From Gonocerus acuteangulatus (Eukaryota; Arthropoda; Insecta; Hemiptera; Coreidae): a DNA stretch of 64,000 nt. The stretch is taken from assembly GCA_946811695.1 (NCBI GenBank), contig OX328123.1, positions 37,289,054-37,353,053 of the forward strand, in the 5' to 3' direction. The translations under genes were made by a program, and so were the position numbers. Shown here in pieces: positions 40,857 to 54,806 of this stretch. Positions within the stretch are counted from its first letter, which is position 1, and each line of letters begins with the position of its first letter. The notes below the pieces were generated by a model. The model was given only the letters and a program-made list of their open reading frames with translations. It ran no database searches and had not been told where the DNA came from.

Positions 40857-41830
40857 ACTACAAAAGAACAAAACAAACACATTTGAAGTTTTAAGCACTT
40901 AATTCTCCTATTGAGATCGCCTCATCAAAAATTGCTTCAGAACCTTTTTTTTTTTTGTAGAAAATTTGGTAAGCTTAAGAATGATTAACTTCCATTTACC
41001 ACAATTTCCCAACAATTCTCGAGATATTAAGGAAAATATACGAACTTCCCAAACATTTTCGTGTCTGATAGTAGACCAATCTGAGTGGTAGCTGCCCACA
41101 TTGGGCAACAGCATTCTAATAAAACCAATAATAGGCTATTTCTAAAAAAAAAAAAAAGTATTTATTTTTTTTTTTTTTAGGGAATTATAGGTGGGCTTAG
41201 GAGAATGCTTGCTTATCTCCTCAGTGGTCTATATATTTTATTTCATTAACATACATATGTTATTCCCACTAATTCTTATGTAGTTCCACTTTCTTATGTT
41301 TCAGACTTAAAGGTGGTAAGTCACCATACTAATGGTGTCTTTCAGGATAGTTTTCCTGAGCCGAAATAGGACCTCTTTTAAATACAATATTTTATTTGAA
41401 TTCTTCCTTAACTCCAAACGTAACCAATATTTAAAAATCTTTCTTTATATGAATTGCAAATATATAGAAAATATTTTAACTGAATTCCATGATTAGTACC
41501 CAAACCAAAAACTTTTTACGCCAACTATTTTTCCACTTTTCTCGAAAACAGTTAAAGCTATCGCCTTAAAAATTATTTCATTCGTTTTCCTAAGGCAAGA
41601 AGCCTATAAAAAGAGCACTTGCAAGCATATGATGTAAGCGTAACGATTTTTTTCGCGCGATTTCATTTCTAGCTCCAAAACCAGTATTCCGGTGGACGGA
41701 TTTCGCTGGTTAACGAACTTGACCTTTCAAATTATACGAAAGATGTTTGTATCAAATTTCATCAAAATCGGACCATTTTTCACTGAGCTAGACCGCGAAC
41801 AGAGAATATATATATATATATATATATATA

Positions 41831-42692
41831 CATGGTTTGTCCGGACAATACGTATAAAAGTGGAATAATAACTTTATTTTACAAATATTTAGGTATTTCA
41901 ATATGTCTCCTCCAAAGTACTCCCCCTGAGACAAGATGCACTTCTGCCAACGCCGTTTCCTCTGCTGACACGATCGTCTTCAGTTGTGAGGCTCTTCATA
42001 TGCCGTGTCGTTTCAGCCTTGATGGCTTCTACATCCCTCTAGTGCCGCCCCCGGAGCACCATTTTGCATTTCGGGACCAGGAAGAAGTCTCAAGGTGATA
42101 AATCGGGTGAATAAGGCGGGTGTTACGGTGATTGATCTTTGAGCCAAAAACTCACACACAACGAGAGACGTGTGAGCAGGCGCGTTGTCGTGATGAAGGA
42201 TCCACTTGCCCCTTGTGCCAAATCCGGTCGAACTCGGGTCACACGAGCTCTGAGGCGACTCAAAACTTCAACATGAAAATGCCCGCTCACAGTCTGGCCG
42301 GGAGGGACAAATTCCTGGTGAACAATGCCCTGAGAATCAAAGAAAACAATCAACATTGTTTTCACATCTTCTCGGCCTTCCCGAAACCTTTTCAACCACT
42401 TGTTGACGGTTGGTTCCTTCAGAGAATTGTCTCCGTAAACTTCTTGCAAACACTCAAAAATCTCACGACCATTCTTACCTAGCTTGATGTGCTGTTCCTT
42501 AATCAGACAGAGCTCCATGCCGACGGCAGGTGAAAAAGGGGTTACTTTCAACAAGCACACGTAAGTCCTACTTAACTCCCAGAGCGCTCCGGCTCGAACT
42601 GAGCATTGAGTGGATTGCATAGAGAGGGGAAACCACCGGGCGCCTCTCCACAACGCCCCAAATTTTTTATACGTATTTTCCGGACAAACCAC

Positions 42693-42693
<1 letters not shown>
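41831..42693 (-). mobile_element. Internally deleted mariner element
   Basis: 863 bp with terminal inverted repeats of about 28 bp ('TGGTTTGTCCGGACAATACG' against 'TGGTTTGTCCGGAAAATACG') and TA on both sides. TA target and size fit Tc1/mariner. The insertion lies in a TA microsatellite, so the target duplication cannot be separated from the tract. Confidence 0.85.
41890..42518 (-). pseudogene. mariner transposase remnant
   Basis: From ATG at 42518 the N-terminal helix-turn-helix region is readable ('HIKLGKNGREIFECLQEVYG', 'TVNKWLKRFREG'). A deletion then joins it to the segment before the second catalytic Asp. The 'HHDNAPAH' landmark lies in another frame near 42190, and the C-terminal 'GEYFGGD' block near 41920. 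With a deletion, a frameshift and stops it cannot encode an active enzyme. Confidence 0.85.
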
Positions 42694-42746
<53 letters not shown>

Positions 42747-42865
42747 TATATATATTCTCTCGGGGTTCTGAAACTTAAAACTTTCTAGTCGGAACTTCGG
42801 GATTGTGTCATCAACCTTATAAGCGGGGCTCCTCCCTATGAAGGGAGGGAGGAACCGCGCTAAAA

Positions 42866-43650
42866 CCATGTTATGCGGACTTTGGGAGAACTTTTGACAG
42901 CCGAAAAAATGGTTGGTTTTAACGGAAATTCTTTTAAATAAAGTTTAAAGATAATTAAATTGATTGCAGCTTTTACCTGTGTAACTATTTTGTAGCATGA
43001 GTAACAAAAGCGTTAAAAATAGACAATTTTCAACCAAACTGGGTGGAAGAGAGAAGGAGAGAAAGAGAGTGAAGGGGTGAGAGGAGGGTATTTCTTTGAG
43101 ATCGTTGTCTAAATTTTTACCACTGTCCTTTGTTTTACTCTGAGTCAAATTATTTCAAATGGAGCTCAAAACAGATACTTAGTCCTGAGTAGCTCAAATT
43201 CCCAGCGTTGCACATTAAATTAGAAGGTAAGATGAATCACTATGCCACTGGATGGTAAGATGACCAACTATGCCACTGGATGAGTTCTGGATACCAAATA
43301 CCTGCAAATCACTAATTAGAACCTATTGGATATATTTTATTCTCTCTTAAAATACATCAATATTTAATATATTGATATATTTAATATAGCAGGGAGACCC
43401 AAGAATCGCAAATATCTTATTTATAAACTAAATCAACAGTTGTATAGCTGCACATCATATTAAAGTGTGAAGAGACCCTGCAAAGTTGAAGTTGTTCTCT
43501 TATTAAGCAACCAATTGCTCCTCTACTAATAACATTTCTATAAATTTTTGATTCTGGATACAGAGTCAAAGAATCAGTCCAATTCAATTAAATAAAGAAA
43601 TTGCTTTCAAGTTATTAAATAGTAATTCTACTACCTCTCAACTAAAAAAA
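42866..43650. other. No gene recognised
   Basis: A+T-rich, with a short duplicated unit at 43229-43282 ('ggtaagatgaNNNactatgccactggatg'). Possibly unique DNA between Q copies. Confidence 0.4.
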
Positions 43651-44876
43651 AGTCCGACTCGCAGGAACTGCGTCATCTTAGCGCGGTTACATCTCGAAGA
43701 AATGGAATAGATTAGCATTACAAATCACAGGAAACTGACAGTAGTCAACATACACAGAAGCGGATAATTCTTAATCTGTATAAATCAATACAATTATGTA
43801 CTGAAAACGTACTTACTCTTTGGCTACTGCTGAGAAGGCTCTATTCTAAACAACCAAAAATTCCTTGTCATTTTAAGTTCTGTTTTACTAGCAAATTCGT
43901 TGTACTGTTATAATCAACTGTAGATATGTGCTTCATGGCGAATTAAATTCCATTCTGTCGGGGGTTAAATCTTTCTATAAAATAAGAAATAACGGTAACT
44001 TCAGTTTGAAGCTATGAGGAAGGTTATATAGATGGAGAATTCAAAACAACCGACGTCATCATGATTAGCCACTGCCATCATGATTACAACAGCCACTCCA
44101 AACTTATTATGAATACCTTAGACTGTTTCTTAGCTTATTTTACTACAATACTACTTTTACTGATAACTGCAATTTAAAAGTAGAAACAACCAATTAAAAA
44201 GTGAGATAAAGAAAGAGAAAAACCATTTTAAAACAACAACACAAACACTTTTTAAGTTTTAAGCGCTTATATCTCTCATTGACGTTGCCCCATCGAATAT
44301 TGCTTCAGAACCTTTTTTGTAGAGAATTTAGTAAGCATTCGAATGGTCACTTCCACGATTTCCCAACCGTAATCGAGATAATTACAAAAAATGTATGAAG
44401 ATCCGAAAACTTTTCATGTCTATTAATAAAATAATTTTGTTCGCATACTTCCTTAACTCCAAATATAACCAAAATTTAAACATCTTAGTTGGGATTAATT
44501 TCCAAGGTGTAGAAAATATTTCAAATTATTCCCGCGATTCTAAGTACTCACAAAAAAATAATGACTTACAAAAACATTGATTCCACTTTTCTCAGAAACG
44601 GTTACAGATATCGCCTTAAAAATGGTTTCATTCGTTTTCTAATGTTAAGGAACGTATAAAACAAGTACCTGCAAGCATATAAACTCAATAACGTAAGCGT
44701 TACGATTTTTTTTTGCGCGAAATTTCGCCCCAAACACTACCTTCCGGTGGGCGGATTCTGCTGGTTAACGAACTTGACCTTTCAAATTAGAAGACAGATT
44801 TTTGTACCAAAATTGATCAAAATCGGCCATTTTTGAGCTTGCTAGAGCGTTAACACACAAGCATATATATAAATAT

Positions 44877-44943
<67 letters not shown>

Positions 44944-45083
44944 TACAAATTTAGCCACCTACATTTTCGTGATCTATAGGGTCTGAAACGTGAAAGTTTC
45001 TAGTCGTCACTTCCGGATTGCGTCATGAGGTCAACCTCATAAGCGGGTTCTCCCTATGGAGATGGGGAGTAACCGCGCTAAAA
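43651..45083 (+). mobile_element. Q-family HINE-like repeat, complete copy
   Basis: Head at 43651, TA tract 44865-44936, hairpin 'GCGGGTTCTCCCTAT...' and tail ending CGCGCTAAAA at 45083. About 1.43 kb, non-coding, and a good reference copy for the family. Confidence 0.68.
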
Positions 45084-46483
<1,400 letters not shown>

Positions 46484-46496
46484 TATCTCTCCTCCA

Positions 46497-46499
<3 letters not shown>

Positions 46500-46538
<39 letters not shown>

Positions 46539-46720
46539 CACATGTATATTTGTCTGTTAGTGTGTCTGTTTGTTCCTTATACAAATCCACACCGTTTGAC
46601 CGATTTTCATCAAACTCAGCACACAGGTAGATCTTGATCTGGGAAATGTTGTAGGCTAATTCAAAAACGTCTAACAGCTGCCTGTCAGTATGTTTCAGGC
46701 TCAGATAAACATCCATTTCT
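46500..46720 (+). repeat. Helitron family B 5'-region fragment after a TA tract
   Basis: TA tract 46500-46534, then 'gttccttatacaaatccaca' and 'aattcaaaaacgtctaacag', matching the 120-bp units at 601-1080 and the 5' end of the 4.2-kb Helitron. Truncated; no 3' end was found. Confidence 0.55.
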
Positions 46721-46829
46721 AACAAATTGATTTTGCTGAATACATTTCTAGAGACTAGACAGTTATTAATTTGGTTCGGACTAAAGGAATGACCACAGTA
46801 CACAAAATTTAATAATTCCAGTGAGTCAA

Positions 46830-47807
46830 GGTAAAAAAAAAAGTGATCAATAATAAACAGTTAATTTGATTCTTTTTAAAAAGTGTACATTTTTAAATAA
46901 AATACCATTTCATTTGTATATTTATAATATACATTCATTTTATATACAAATAGACACTGTACAAAAACTCAGAATAACTTCTATTCAAATATATCTACAG
47001 ATATTACTCTTAAATGAGCGTTATATTTCTTTTTCCATAAAAACATGGAATATTATATAATATCCTTCAATCAATAGGCCATTGTGCCTATATCTTGACG
47101 AATTTTTTTTAATTTTTTTTTTCCTTTTCTATTTTAGGTTTTTAGTAATAAATATCTTCTCTGTCGTAAATATGTAATATTATTTTCAAAACATATCTAT
47201 AATTTGATTTCAACTATTAATCCTTTTATACATTATTTACACATTAACAATAAATTATACTTACATACACTGGTGCATGTAGAAGAAGTATACAGATTAT
47301 TCTTATTTACATTTAATTATAAACAAATTTCTACACTTATTTATTGCAACAAACCTCTTCAAGATAAAACATTAACAATCTGTACAATGACCTTCAAAAG
47401 GCTCTATAATCATTTAGTTTCACTTAAACAAGATGTGATCTAACAAATAATCATTTCAATATTTATGTATAAATATACAAATATAAATCTATAAAAGCTA
47501 AGACACACATCCTTTTTTTATGCATGTATTATTTTAAATAATTATTTACATATTTTCAGGCTAGAGCATTACTTAGAATTTCACAAAATTCTTCTAGAGC
47601 CTGGTAAAGATAGAAAGAGGCAAAAACTAGCTAGTGAAAATAATTTAGCTAAATAAACTTAAAAATTATTAGAGGAAAAAGCTGAAAAAAAGAAGTAATG
47701 AGGTAACTGGCATTGTTAACTATGAATATCAAAGCGGACTATAATTCAAAACTAAATTTATCCTTTTTACAAGAATTGAGATCAACAGAACAAGGAGTAA
47801 GTTTCTT
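46830..47807 (-). other. Probable 3' UTR of the host gene
   Basis: A+T-rich, non-repetitive DNA directly downstream of the host stop codon, with several possible AATAAA signals on the minus strand. I cannot choose the true polyadenylation site. No other gene is seen here. Confidence 0.45.
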
Positions 47808-50008
47808 CTATATACATTCATCGGGTGGAATGGCTTCTATTAAAGAGGGATCTAACTTTCTTTTCTTTTCTATACTATCTGAATTCTCTAAGCTAACAGA
47901 GGAACATCTCTTTATTCCGAGAGTCTCACCATTCATCGAATTGGACCTGGTTTTCCTAGGCTGATGTTCTGAAATGGACTGAAATTTTTCTAACGCATCT
48001 TTCAGCGGGACCAGCCCAACTGCAAAAGGTACGTCTTTAGCAGGTGATGTTTTAATTTCACCGTCAGTCTGTATATCTCTATTCTCCTCAGTATAAATTA
48101 CAAAATTATTATCATTTTCTTTGACTATTTCAAGGTTATTGGGGAAGCCATGATCCGCGTGGTTGTTATCGAAATTATGGTCTGAATGATTTTCAAAGGT
48201 ATGATCTTCAGCCGTACTGTCAAAATTGTGGTCACCATGATTACTTCCAAAATTGTTTTCCGTATCGTCTTCATAGTTTTCTTTGACTGAATCGTACACA
48301 ATATATTCTCCCCTTTCATCTACACCTTTCATATCTTCACTCAAATCCGACTTGTCATTGTATTCTACGATGTATTCCGTATTTTCATTTGTTATTACCC
48401 TATCAGGGACTACATAGTTACTCGAATTCTCTCCTTCTGACACATCAGGAAGAATTGACTCAGGATTATCATAAATTACATTTTCACTTTCATAAACAAC
48501 ATAGTTTTCGTCCTGGTTCATAATATTTCCATCGTTGTCTATAATATATTTTAAATCTGGATTTTTTTCTTCTATTACAATATTCCCAGATGTATCACTC
48601 ATCATAGCTTCTATTTGGTCATATGATATGTTTTCATTTTGGTCATCCAGACTGACTAGCTGATAACTCATTTCTTTCGATTCACAATTCTCACCTGTCA
48701 GCATCTCATCATCCCTTTTATCTGACAATCTTTTCATCGAATTTTCGCCTAATAGTGGACTATTTTGGTCATTAGCACTATCGCCACAGACCATATCAAA
48801 TAAACCTAAGAAATCTCCATCTTTTGAAATATTTTCCTTTGAAATACTACTTCTTTTATGTTCAACTGTGCCAGGTAGCTCATAGCCTTCTATCTTTTCT
48901 CCATTGCCATCAACAAACTCTAGATGGAGCATTTCATGCATGGCTCCTTTCTCCATGAGGTCGCCACCACCATTTGTAGATAATGTTTTTAATTTTTCTT
49001 TAAGGTGAACAAATTGTGATAAAATTGACTTTGTCTTACCTATTTTTAGTTTAAGTTCTGCAATTTTTGTATTTGTTCCGACAACATCGACAGTTGACAA
49101 ACTATTTTTTGTAATATCCGACAGCTCTTTCTTTTGGTTTGTTAATTGTTCATTTAATGATTTAAGAAGACTAACATCTTTGGCAGATAAAACAAATTTT
49201 TCAACTTTCTTATTATCTGTAACCTCAAAAAGAACAACTGCATCAGGTTCTAATTCTGCCTCACCTAGCCCTCCATTTTTTAAATTTTCTATAACTTCTT
49301 CATTAATAGGTTCTTCGATCAATTCACTCTTCATTTCAAGACTGTTTTTACTGGAGCCTTCCTCTTCATCATCAGACTTCATTGCTGTCATTTCTTTAAC
49401 AACAAATGGCCTCAGAGGTTTTTTCACTTTATTGGAGTTATTCGAATCTGCTACTTGAAGCTGAAGGTTACCATCACTATCGACAACTGTTTTAAGAACA
49501 TCTTCTGTAAGGCTTAATAACTTACCATCGCCGTTATCAATAAGAATAGGAACATTGGTTGGTAATCCAATATCTTTCAATTGCTGCATGTATTTCGACT
49601 CTTCCTGCTTGACTTCGGGCTTTGCTAGCAAAGAAGATAAGAGAGGAGAGTCTGCATCATCAGTAAGATCACGTTTAAGGTTTTCAATAGCCATTTGTGA
49701 ATCAACATCTCTCATAATTCTGTCTCGGAAGGCTGAATTCAAAGCCCCTCTTTTCCGGCCACGCCTTCGAGGCTCGAATCCAGGTTTGGGTTTCCCAGCA
49801 TCTGAAGAACTACTCCCACTTACTATACTTCCTGGATCAATTTTAACATTTTTACTAGTTGTATAGAGCTGAGGGCTTGGGTTGTTTCCTGAGAGAGATA
49901 GAAGTATCTGGGCTGATTCTGTCGGGCTCCCAATCTTTGACGTGGGATTCAGTGGAGGCCTTCCCCTACCACGACCCCGTCCACGACCACTCCCTCGTCC
50001 ATAGCCAG
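47808..50008 (-). CDS. Last coding exon of a host gene, product unknown
   Basis: The exon starts at 50008 after a canonical acceptor ('tttatttgattacag'), phase 1, and is open for about 733 codons to the stop at 47808. Upstream in-frame codons (to 50054) are intron. The protein part starts with an RG-rich, AT-hook-like run ('GYGRGSGRGRGRGRGRPP'), then a basic patch 'RRRGRKRG', long acidic and Ser-rich low-complexity regions, a coiled-coil-like stretch near residues 285-345, an Asp/His/Asn-rich repeat (near 'HGDHNFD'), and a basic 'KKRKLDP' near the C-terminus that may be a nuclear signal. No transposon domain is present. The composition suggests a nuclear, chromatin- or transcription-associated protein, but I do not recognise it. 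Earlier exons must lie beyond 50,009. Confidence 0.75.
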
Positions 50009-50101
50009 CTGTAATCAAATAAATATATAAAATTAGTATATTAGAACTCCACATTATATATTATTTCAAACAATTTAGCAGCAATGAATGGCTGATTAAT
50101 A

Positions 50102-50232
50102 AAACTATACCAGCCATAACACAAAGAATACAGATGCCTTGGTCCTGATTTATCACCGAAATTAACCAATGTTGGTCTTGGTTAGTATTTGGGTGGGTGA
50201 GTGCCTGCAAAAACCACGTTGTGGGATTGTAC
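50102..50232 (+). pseudogene. 5S rRNA pseudogene
   Basis: Aligns along most of a 5S rRNA: 'aactatacca' near the 5' end, 'gaatacagatgccttggtcc', 'atcaccgaaattaa', and the internal control region 'gttggtcttggttagta', then a decayed 3' part. A 13-base insertion near 50113 and many changes make it non-functional. It could be a retroposed 5S RNA or the head of a 5S-derived SINE. It lies about 90 bases upstream of the host splice acceptor, on the other strand. Confidence 0.8.
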
Positions 50233-50287
50233 AATGGTGGCAACCAGGGACATCTGAGAGCCTCAAAGTTGATTCACCATTATAATA

Positions 50288-50447
50288 ATACTCAACTCGC
50301 AGGAATTTCATCAGCTTAGCGTGTTCCCTAGTGATCTATGGGATTTGAAACGAGAATGTTCCTAGTCAGCACTTCCGGATCGCGCCGTGAGGTCAACCTC
50401 AAAAGTGGGTTGCTTTCGTATGGAAGGAGGGAAGAACTGCGCTAAAA
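50288..50447 (+). mobile_element. Q-family repeat, deleted to about 160 bp
   Basis: Head ('actcgcaggaatttcatcagc') joined directly to the 3' part ('gatctatgggatttgaaac') and ending 'CTGCGCTAAAA'. The body and TA tract are missing. It shows both ends of the family side by side. Confidence 0.6.
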
Positions 50448-50448
50448 C

Positions 50449-51097
50449 TTAGGAAATCAAACACAAAGAACCGTTCAAAGCAACGAAACTTACACTTTTG
50501 GAATTTTAAGCACTTATTTTCTTTATTGAAATTGTCTCATCAAAAATTACTTCAGATCCTTTATTGGAGAGAATTTAGTAAGCTTTTGAATGATCACCTT
50601 TCACATGACAAAATTTCTCAACCATTTTTGAGATATTTATAAAAATATATGAGGATCTCAAAATTTTTCGTATCTGTAAAATACAATTTTAGCATAAATA
50701 TTTTTTTGCAGTTGACTGGAAAAAACGTTACAAAAAAAGTGTCACAAAAAAGAGTCCGCTGGCGTTTGCGCGTGCCCAGTGGCCATATACGAAAAAGAAG
50801 ACTGTATTTGTCACAAAAAAAAAAGTGTTCCCTGACGTTCGCGCATGCGCATTGGTGCTCATGAATGCACAGTGGCGTTCACTCATGCGCAGAGGCCATA
50901 CGAAAAAGAAGACTGTATGCTATAGAGTACATTAAATAGGTAAGTCTGGTGGGCCTAAGCGTTACAAAAAACGTGTTCGCGCATGCGCGGTGGCCATGTA
51001 CGAAAAAGAAGACTATATGTTATACAGTACATTACATAGGTTTGTCGGGTGGACCTAAAGCATATTTATGTTTCTGAATTTGAGCAGAAGGCTCTAA
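50449..51097. repeat. Truncated Q piece and GCGCATGCGC-rich short repeats
   Basis: 50449-50700 matches the middle of the Q family. 50740-51060 holds three diverged copies of a unit of about 75-110 bp containing 'ggccatatacgaaaaagaag' next to 'cgcgcatgcgca'-type steps. No gene is seen. Confidence 0.5.
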
Positions 51098-51583
51098 ACG
51101 AAATATTTTTTTTTTTTATACTTCTTTTAATACCGGGGCACCTATATTGGTCCCGATCTGATTCGATCCTATAGCTACCCTCTGTTGGACGAAAAAGCAA
51201 ACACATGCAACTCAATGGAGGTGCCTACATTGGTCCCGATCTGATGGCTACCGATTCTTGGCCGTTCAAACTTGTTTCTTCCTAGACCGATTTCGGACCA
51301 ATGAAGCAAAATGGCGACTATTATGTTTCATAAGGTCTACAGCCTCTACATCTTAACCGATATCAATGCATTTTTTTTAACGAATTTGCGTTACGGAAGT
51401 GAAAAATACCCGAAAAGTGTTGTTTTTAGATTTTTTCAGGCAATTTTTAAAATTTTTCCCTCCATAAGAACCATCCTCCCTAGTTCAAGGAATATTATAA
51501 AAAAAGAATTAGCGAAATCGGTTCAGTTGTTCTCGAGATTTGCGCTTACCAACACATTTAGCGATTCATTTTTATAAAATAGA
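51098..51583 (-). mobile_element. Helitron 5' end fragment
   Basis: The minus strand starts TC at 51583 ('TCTATTTTATAAAAATGAAT'), flanked by A, and continues 'cgctaaatgtgttggtaagc', matching the 5' end at 5618. The 3' terminus was not found. Confidence 0.55.
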
Positions 51584-51785
51584 TTATAATTGTCAAGGCT
51601 AATGTTCCTATATTAAAATGTAACACTAAACCGAGCAAATCACTTCTTTGGGGGCTTGTAAATTCAATAAATATTCTTAAATAAAGTTTTCATTTAAGAT
51701 GTTAATATTTGAATTCATGATTCCATGTACCCATAGGTACTACATTTCCACATTATACCAAGAAAAACAAGCCCAGATGGCTGTT

Positions 51786-51790
<5 letters not shown>

Positions 51791-51862
<72 letters not shown>
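51791..51862. repeat. TA microsatellite
   Basis: About 36 TA units, not followed by a P or Q tail, unlike most TA tracts in this window. Confidence 0.9.
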
Positions 51863-51865
<3 letters not shown>

Positions 51866-51929
51866 TATGCTGTGTGAAACTGAATTTATAGCCCAGTCAG
51901 TTAGAATGGAATAGTTCAAATCCCGCATG

Positions 51930-52690
51930 CACGAAATTCTGCAGGATTATTCCCAACTGGTCCGCCATTTGCATTACTATTTAAATGAACAACATGCTAC
52001 GTGAAACTCAATAAAAACTTATTAAGTCTCGTTTAAGACTAGGCTTTGAGAGGTTAGACAAGGGAGATAGTGTGTAATATTTATTAACCCCTTAACGGGC
52101 AAGGACGGCTTGAGCGGCCACTGCTCGCTGAAATTAAAAAATGATGCGAGTGAGGCGGAATTGGTTCCAATGCTTCCTGCTAGATGCCGGGGTATGCCAA
52201 AAAATAGTATTTAGAGGTCTTGGGCTCGAGGAGCCGAGATATGACGAAGTTGACCGATAAAGCGGTCCTTGCCCATTCCTCGTCTTGTGTCAGTGTTGGC
52301 CGAGCATTATTGGCTCTCTGGATCACTCATCTTATCCGGCCAAAGCTAAGGCTAAAAACAATTTGGACTATAATGTTGCCTGTTCGAATAGATGGTTAAA
52401 AGGAGGGAAAAGAGAGTGGCGTATATTCCTGGTAGAATATTGGCGGTAAAAATTCTCTTAGTCATAACCTTATCACTATGAAATTTAAAAGTTTTCAGCT
52501 TTGGCTTTGGCTAAGTATTGATAAATATTAAACACTATCTCCTTTGTCTAACCTCTCAAAGCATTCCCTAGTTTCAAAAGAGACATAATCAGTTTTGATA
52601 GTGATTTACGTTAATTGTTTGATCATTATAAGGCTTTGCAAATGGCGGAACAGAAGGGAAAGTGCAGGGAGAAATTCCTGCTGAGGTTCG
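51930..52690. repeat. Inverted-repeat element with about 155-bp arms
   Basis: Left arm 51930-52085 ('gtccgccatttgca', 'ctttgagaggttagacaa', 'gagatagtgt') is matched in reverse by 52522-52690. The central 435 bp begins 'TTAACCCCTTAACGGGCAAG', which resembles a piggyBac-type end, but no partner end was found. No gene is seen. Confidence 0.55.
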
Positions 52691-52979
52691 CGTATGCGCA
52701 ATTGATTCTCCTGGGTTTATCTGAACAGGCTATCTTACATCTGACTTTCCAGGTGTTTGACTTGGAGCTAATAAGCAAGGACTGAGGAAAGCTTTAGCTA
52801 TTTCTTTCAACACTAATTGTCAGAGGAATTAACTCTTTGTGACGAGGGATCTAGGGATTAGAGATACCTGATCAGGGAGTACTGACCACACTATCTCCCT
52901 AGTGTGCCGTATTGTGAAGAATCAGATACTTCTACGGTATCTTCCCCCCTGGGCCCTTGTAGCCTGTTAGGGCACTGAC

Positions 52980-53023
<44 letters not shown>

Positions 53024-54486
53024 GTACAGAGACGCACACACACACACATAGCTAACCAAGGACAGTCCACCAAAACTTTTAAACCAATTTCTAAACTAAT
53101 ATAAATTATTATTATTGATATTTTTATTTCATTGCTTGTAGTATTGAAAATAATAATCCCTAACTTCAAAAGTCCTTAACTTTTCAACTCAGATTGAGCT
53201 TTCCATAGTTTTAGAAAATTTGAACAGTAATTTTCATCAAAGGAAGGTAAGAGGAAATAGATTTTTATTAATTTCTTCCAAATTAGTTGCAAATTAAAAA
53301 CACAGCAGGGCGTGTCAATATTTTAATGTTCACAATAATTAATTCTTTGAAAGAAGAATACAATCAATTTTAAAAATATTAATAACAAATATAATAATCA
53401 ACTGACTGATAATAATCAATACAGGTGGTACAAAATCCATGATATCTAACTTAAAATTAAATTATATTTATATATTTAAAAAAAATAAGAATTCTCCTAG
53501 TTATGAAATGATGTCCAGTACGGTCAGCATTCTCGTTGTTCAGTTTGATTTTCAATCATTTGGCAATTTTGCTTTCCTCATCACCAGCAACCAAAACGAT
53601 CTCCCATCAAATCCTCTGCAAGGGTACAAAAGATTAATAATATTCTAAATAAGCTTTTAGTGTTCAAATATATTTAAAAAAAAAAACAAAAAAAAAAAAC
53701 AATCAAATCATGAAAGATTATTATTATTACTTCTTAACAGGAAGGCCAATACATATATATGTATGTGTATATATGTGTGTGTGTTCATTCTTCTTTTTTT
53801 TGCAATCCAGAGCCTTCAGATGAAAAAAAAAAAAAACAGGTGAGTATAAAATTCAGGATGGCTGTGAATTTCAAATAATTTTTTTGTTTTAAAAGCTTAA
53901 TTTAAGTTCAAAATGAACTATATTTTTTAATATTATCTTCTCTGTTTCAATAAAGTAAATAAAAAAACAAGACCTATTAGGGTGTACACTCTAAAGGTAA
54001 TTTCATTTGGCGAAGACCATAAAACCTTACTGTGAAATAAATTATGAAAAATAAATCTTAACTGTTCTGGTTTAATTTTTCAGATTTTTGTATGTAAGGA
54101 ATTTTTCAACGTTATTCTTAAGTTATGAAAGATATCACACATTGCATATACAAATGAAAAGTCAATTCGATCATTTTAAGTAAAGTAGCAAATCTGAAAA
54201 AAACATTTCCTCAGCCCCTTCAAAGAAACAAGTTATGCCGTCATGCAGTGCATTATTGCCATGCAACTGTAGCCTATGTAATTAAACCAATATAACTACA
54301 TTTTTAGGAGTCCAAAAATGGGTACATTTTTCCAAAGAAATAATTAATAATTTCAATCTCTTATTAATACTTTCTGTTAACATTTATTAAGAAATATACG
54401 AGTTTCAGTAAGAAAGTTTCAGAAATATTTATTTCCTTTAGATAACTAGGATTTATAAATGTTGTGCCTTGTTAAGAAAAAAAGGA
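52691..54486. other. Mostly unique-looking A+T-rich DNA, no gene recognised
   Basis: Contains a short TA tract (52980-53018) with a CA run after it, A-runs near 53680 and 53823, and a TG run at 53770-53792. No convincing exon or transposon end was seen. It is probably intron of the host gene or intergenic DNA. Confidence 0.4.
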
Positions 54487-54806
54487 AGTCCGACTCACAG
54501 GAACTGCATCATCTTAGCACGGTTCCGTTCATCCCTAGTGTCATTTGAAAAGCTTAGAATAGAAATAAACTTCTTCTTTTTTTATAGATACCCGTGAAAA
54601 TTGTCAACTTCTCGAATAAAAGCTATATTAAGGAAACCAACAGTAGCTTACACGAAGCGGAAATTACACAATCAAAAGATCTGTATTGATTTGTAAAGCA
54701 AAGCTCTACAAATCAATACAAAATACAAACATGCATGGGCGTATATAGGGGAGGGGGGATATGAACAGAACCGCGCTCAGATGATGCAGTTCCTGCGCTT
54801 TGGACT
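54487..54806. mobile_element. Short Q-derived element with two inverted heads
   Basis: 320 bp with the Q head on the left (AGTCCGACTCACAGGAACTG) and an inverted head on the right (complement AGTCCAAAGCGCAGGAACTG), each about 45 bp long. The rest of the family is missing. It shows that two Q heads can bound a unit like terminal inverted repeats. Confidence 0.65.

Larger units (their letters stand above)
40857..42865 (+). mobile_element. Q-family repeat, copy 3, with a mariner in its TA tract
   Basis: Begins mid-family ('aagttttaagcacttaa') and ends with the hairpin and 'GGAACCGCGCTAAAA' at 42865. About 310 bp of unrelated A+T-rich sequence (41070-41380) interrupts it. The TA tract before the tail (41807-41830 and 42694-42745) is split by a mariner. 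Confidence 0.6.

Noticed and set aside
49180..49866. Plus-strand frames opposite the host exon
   Set aside because: Shadow frames of the real minus-strand exon, which has the splice acceptor and continuous 2.2-kb reading frame.
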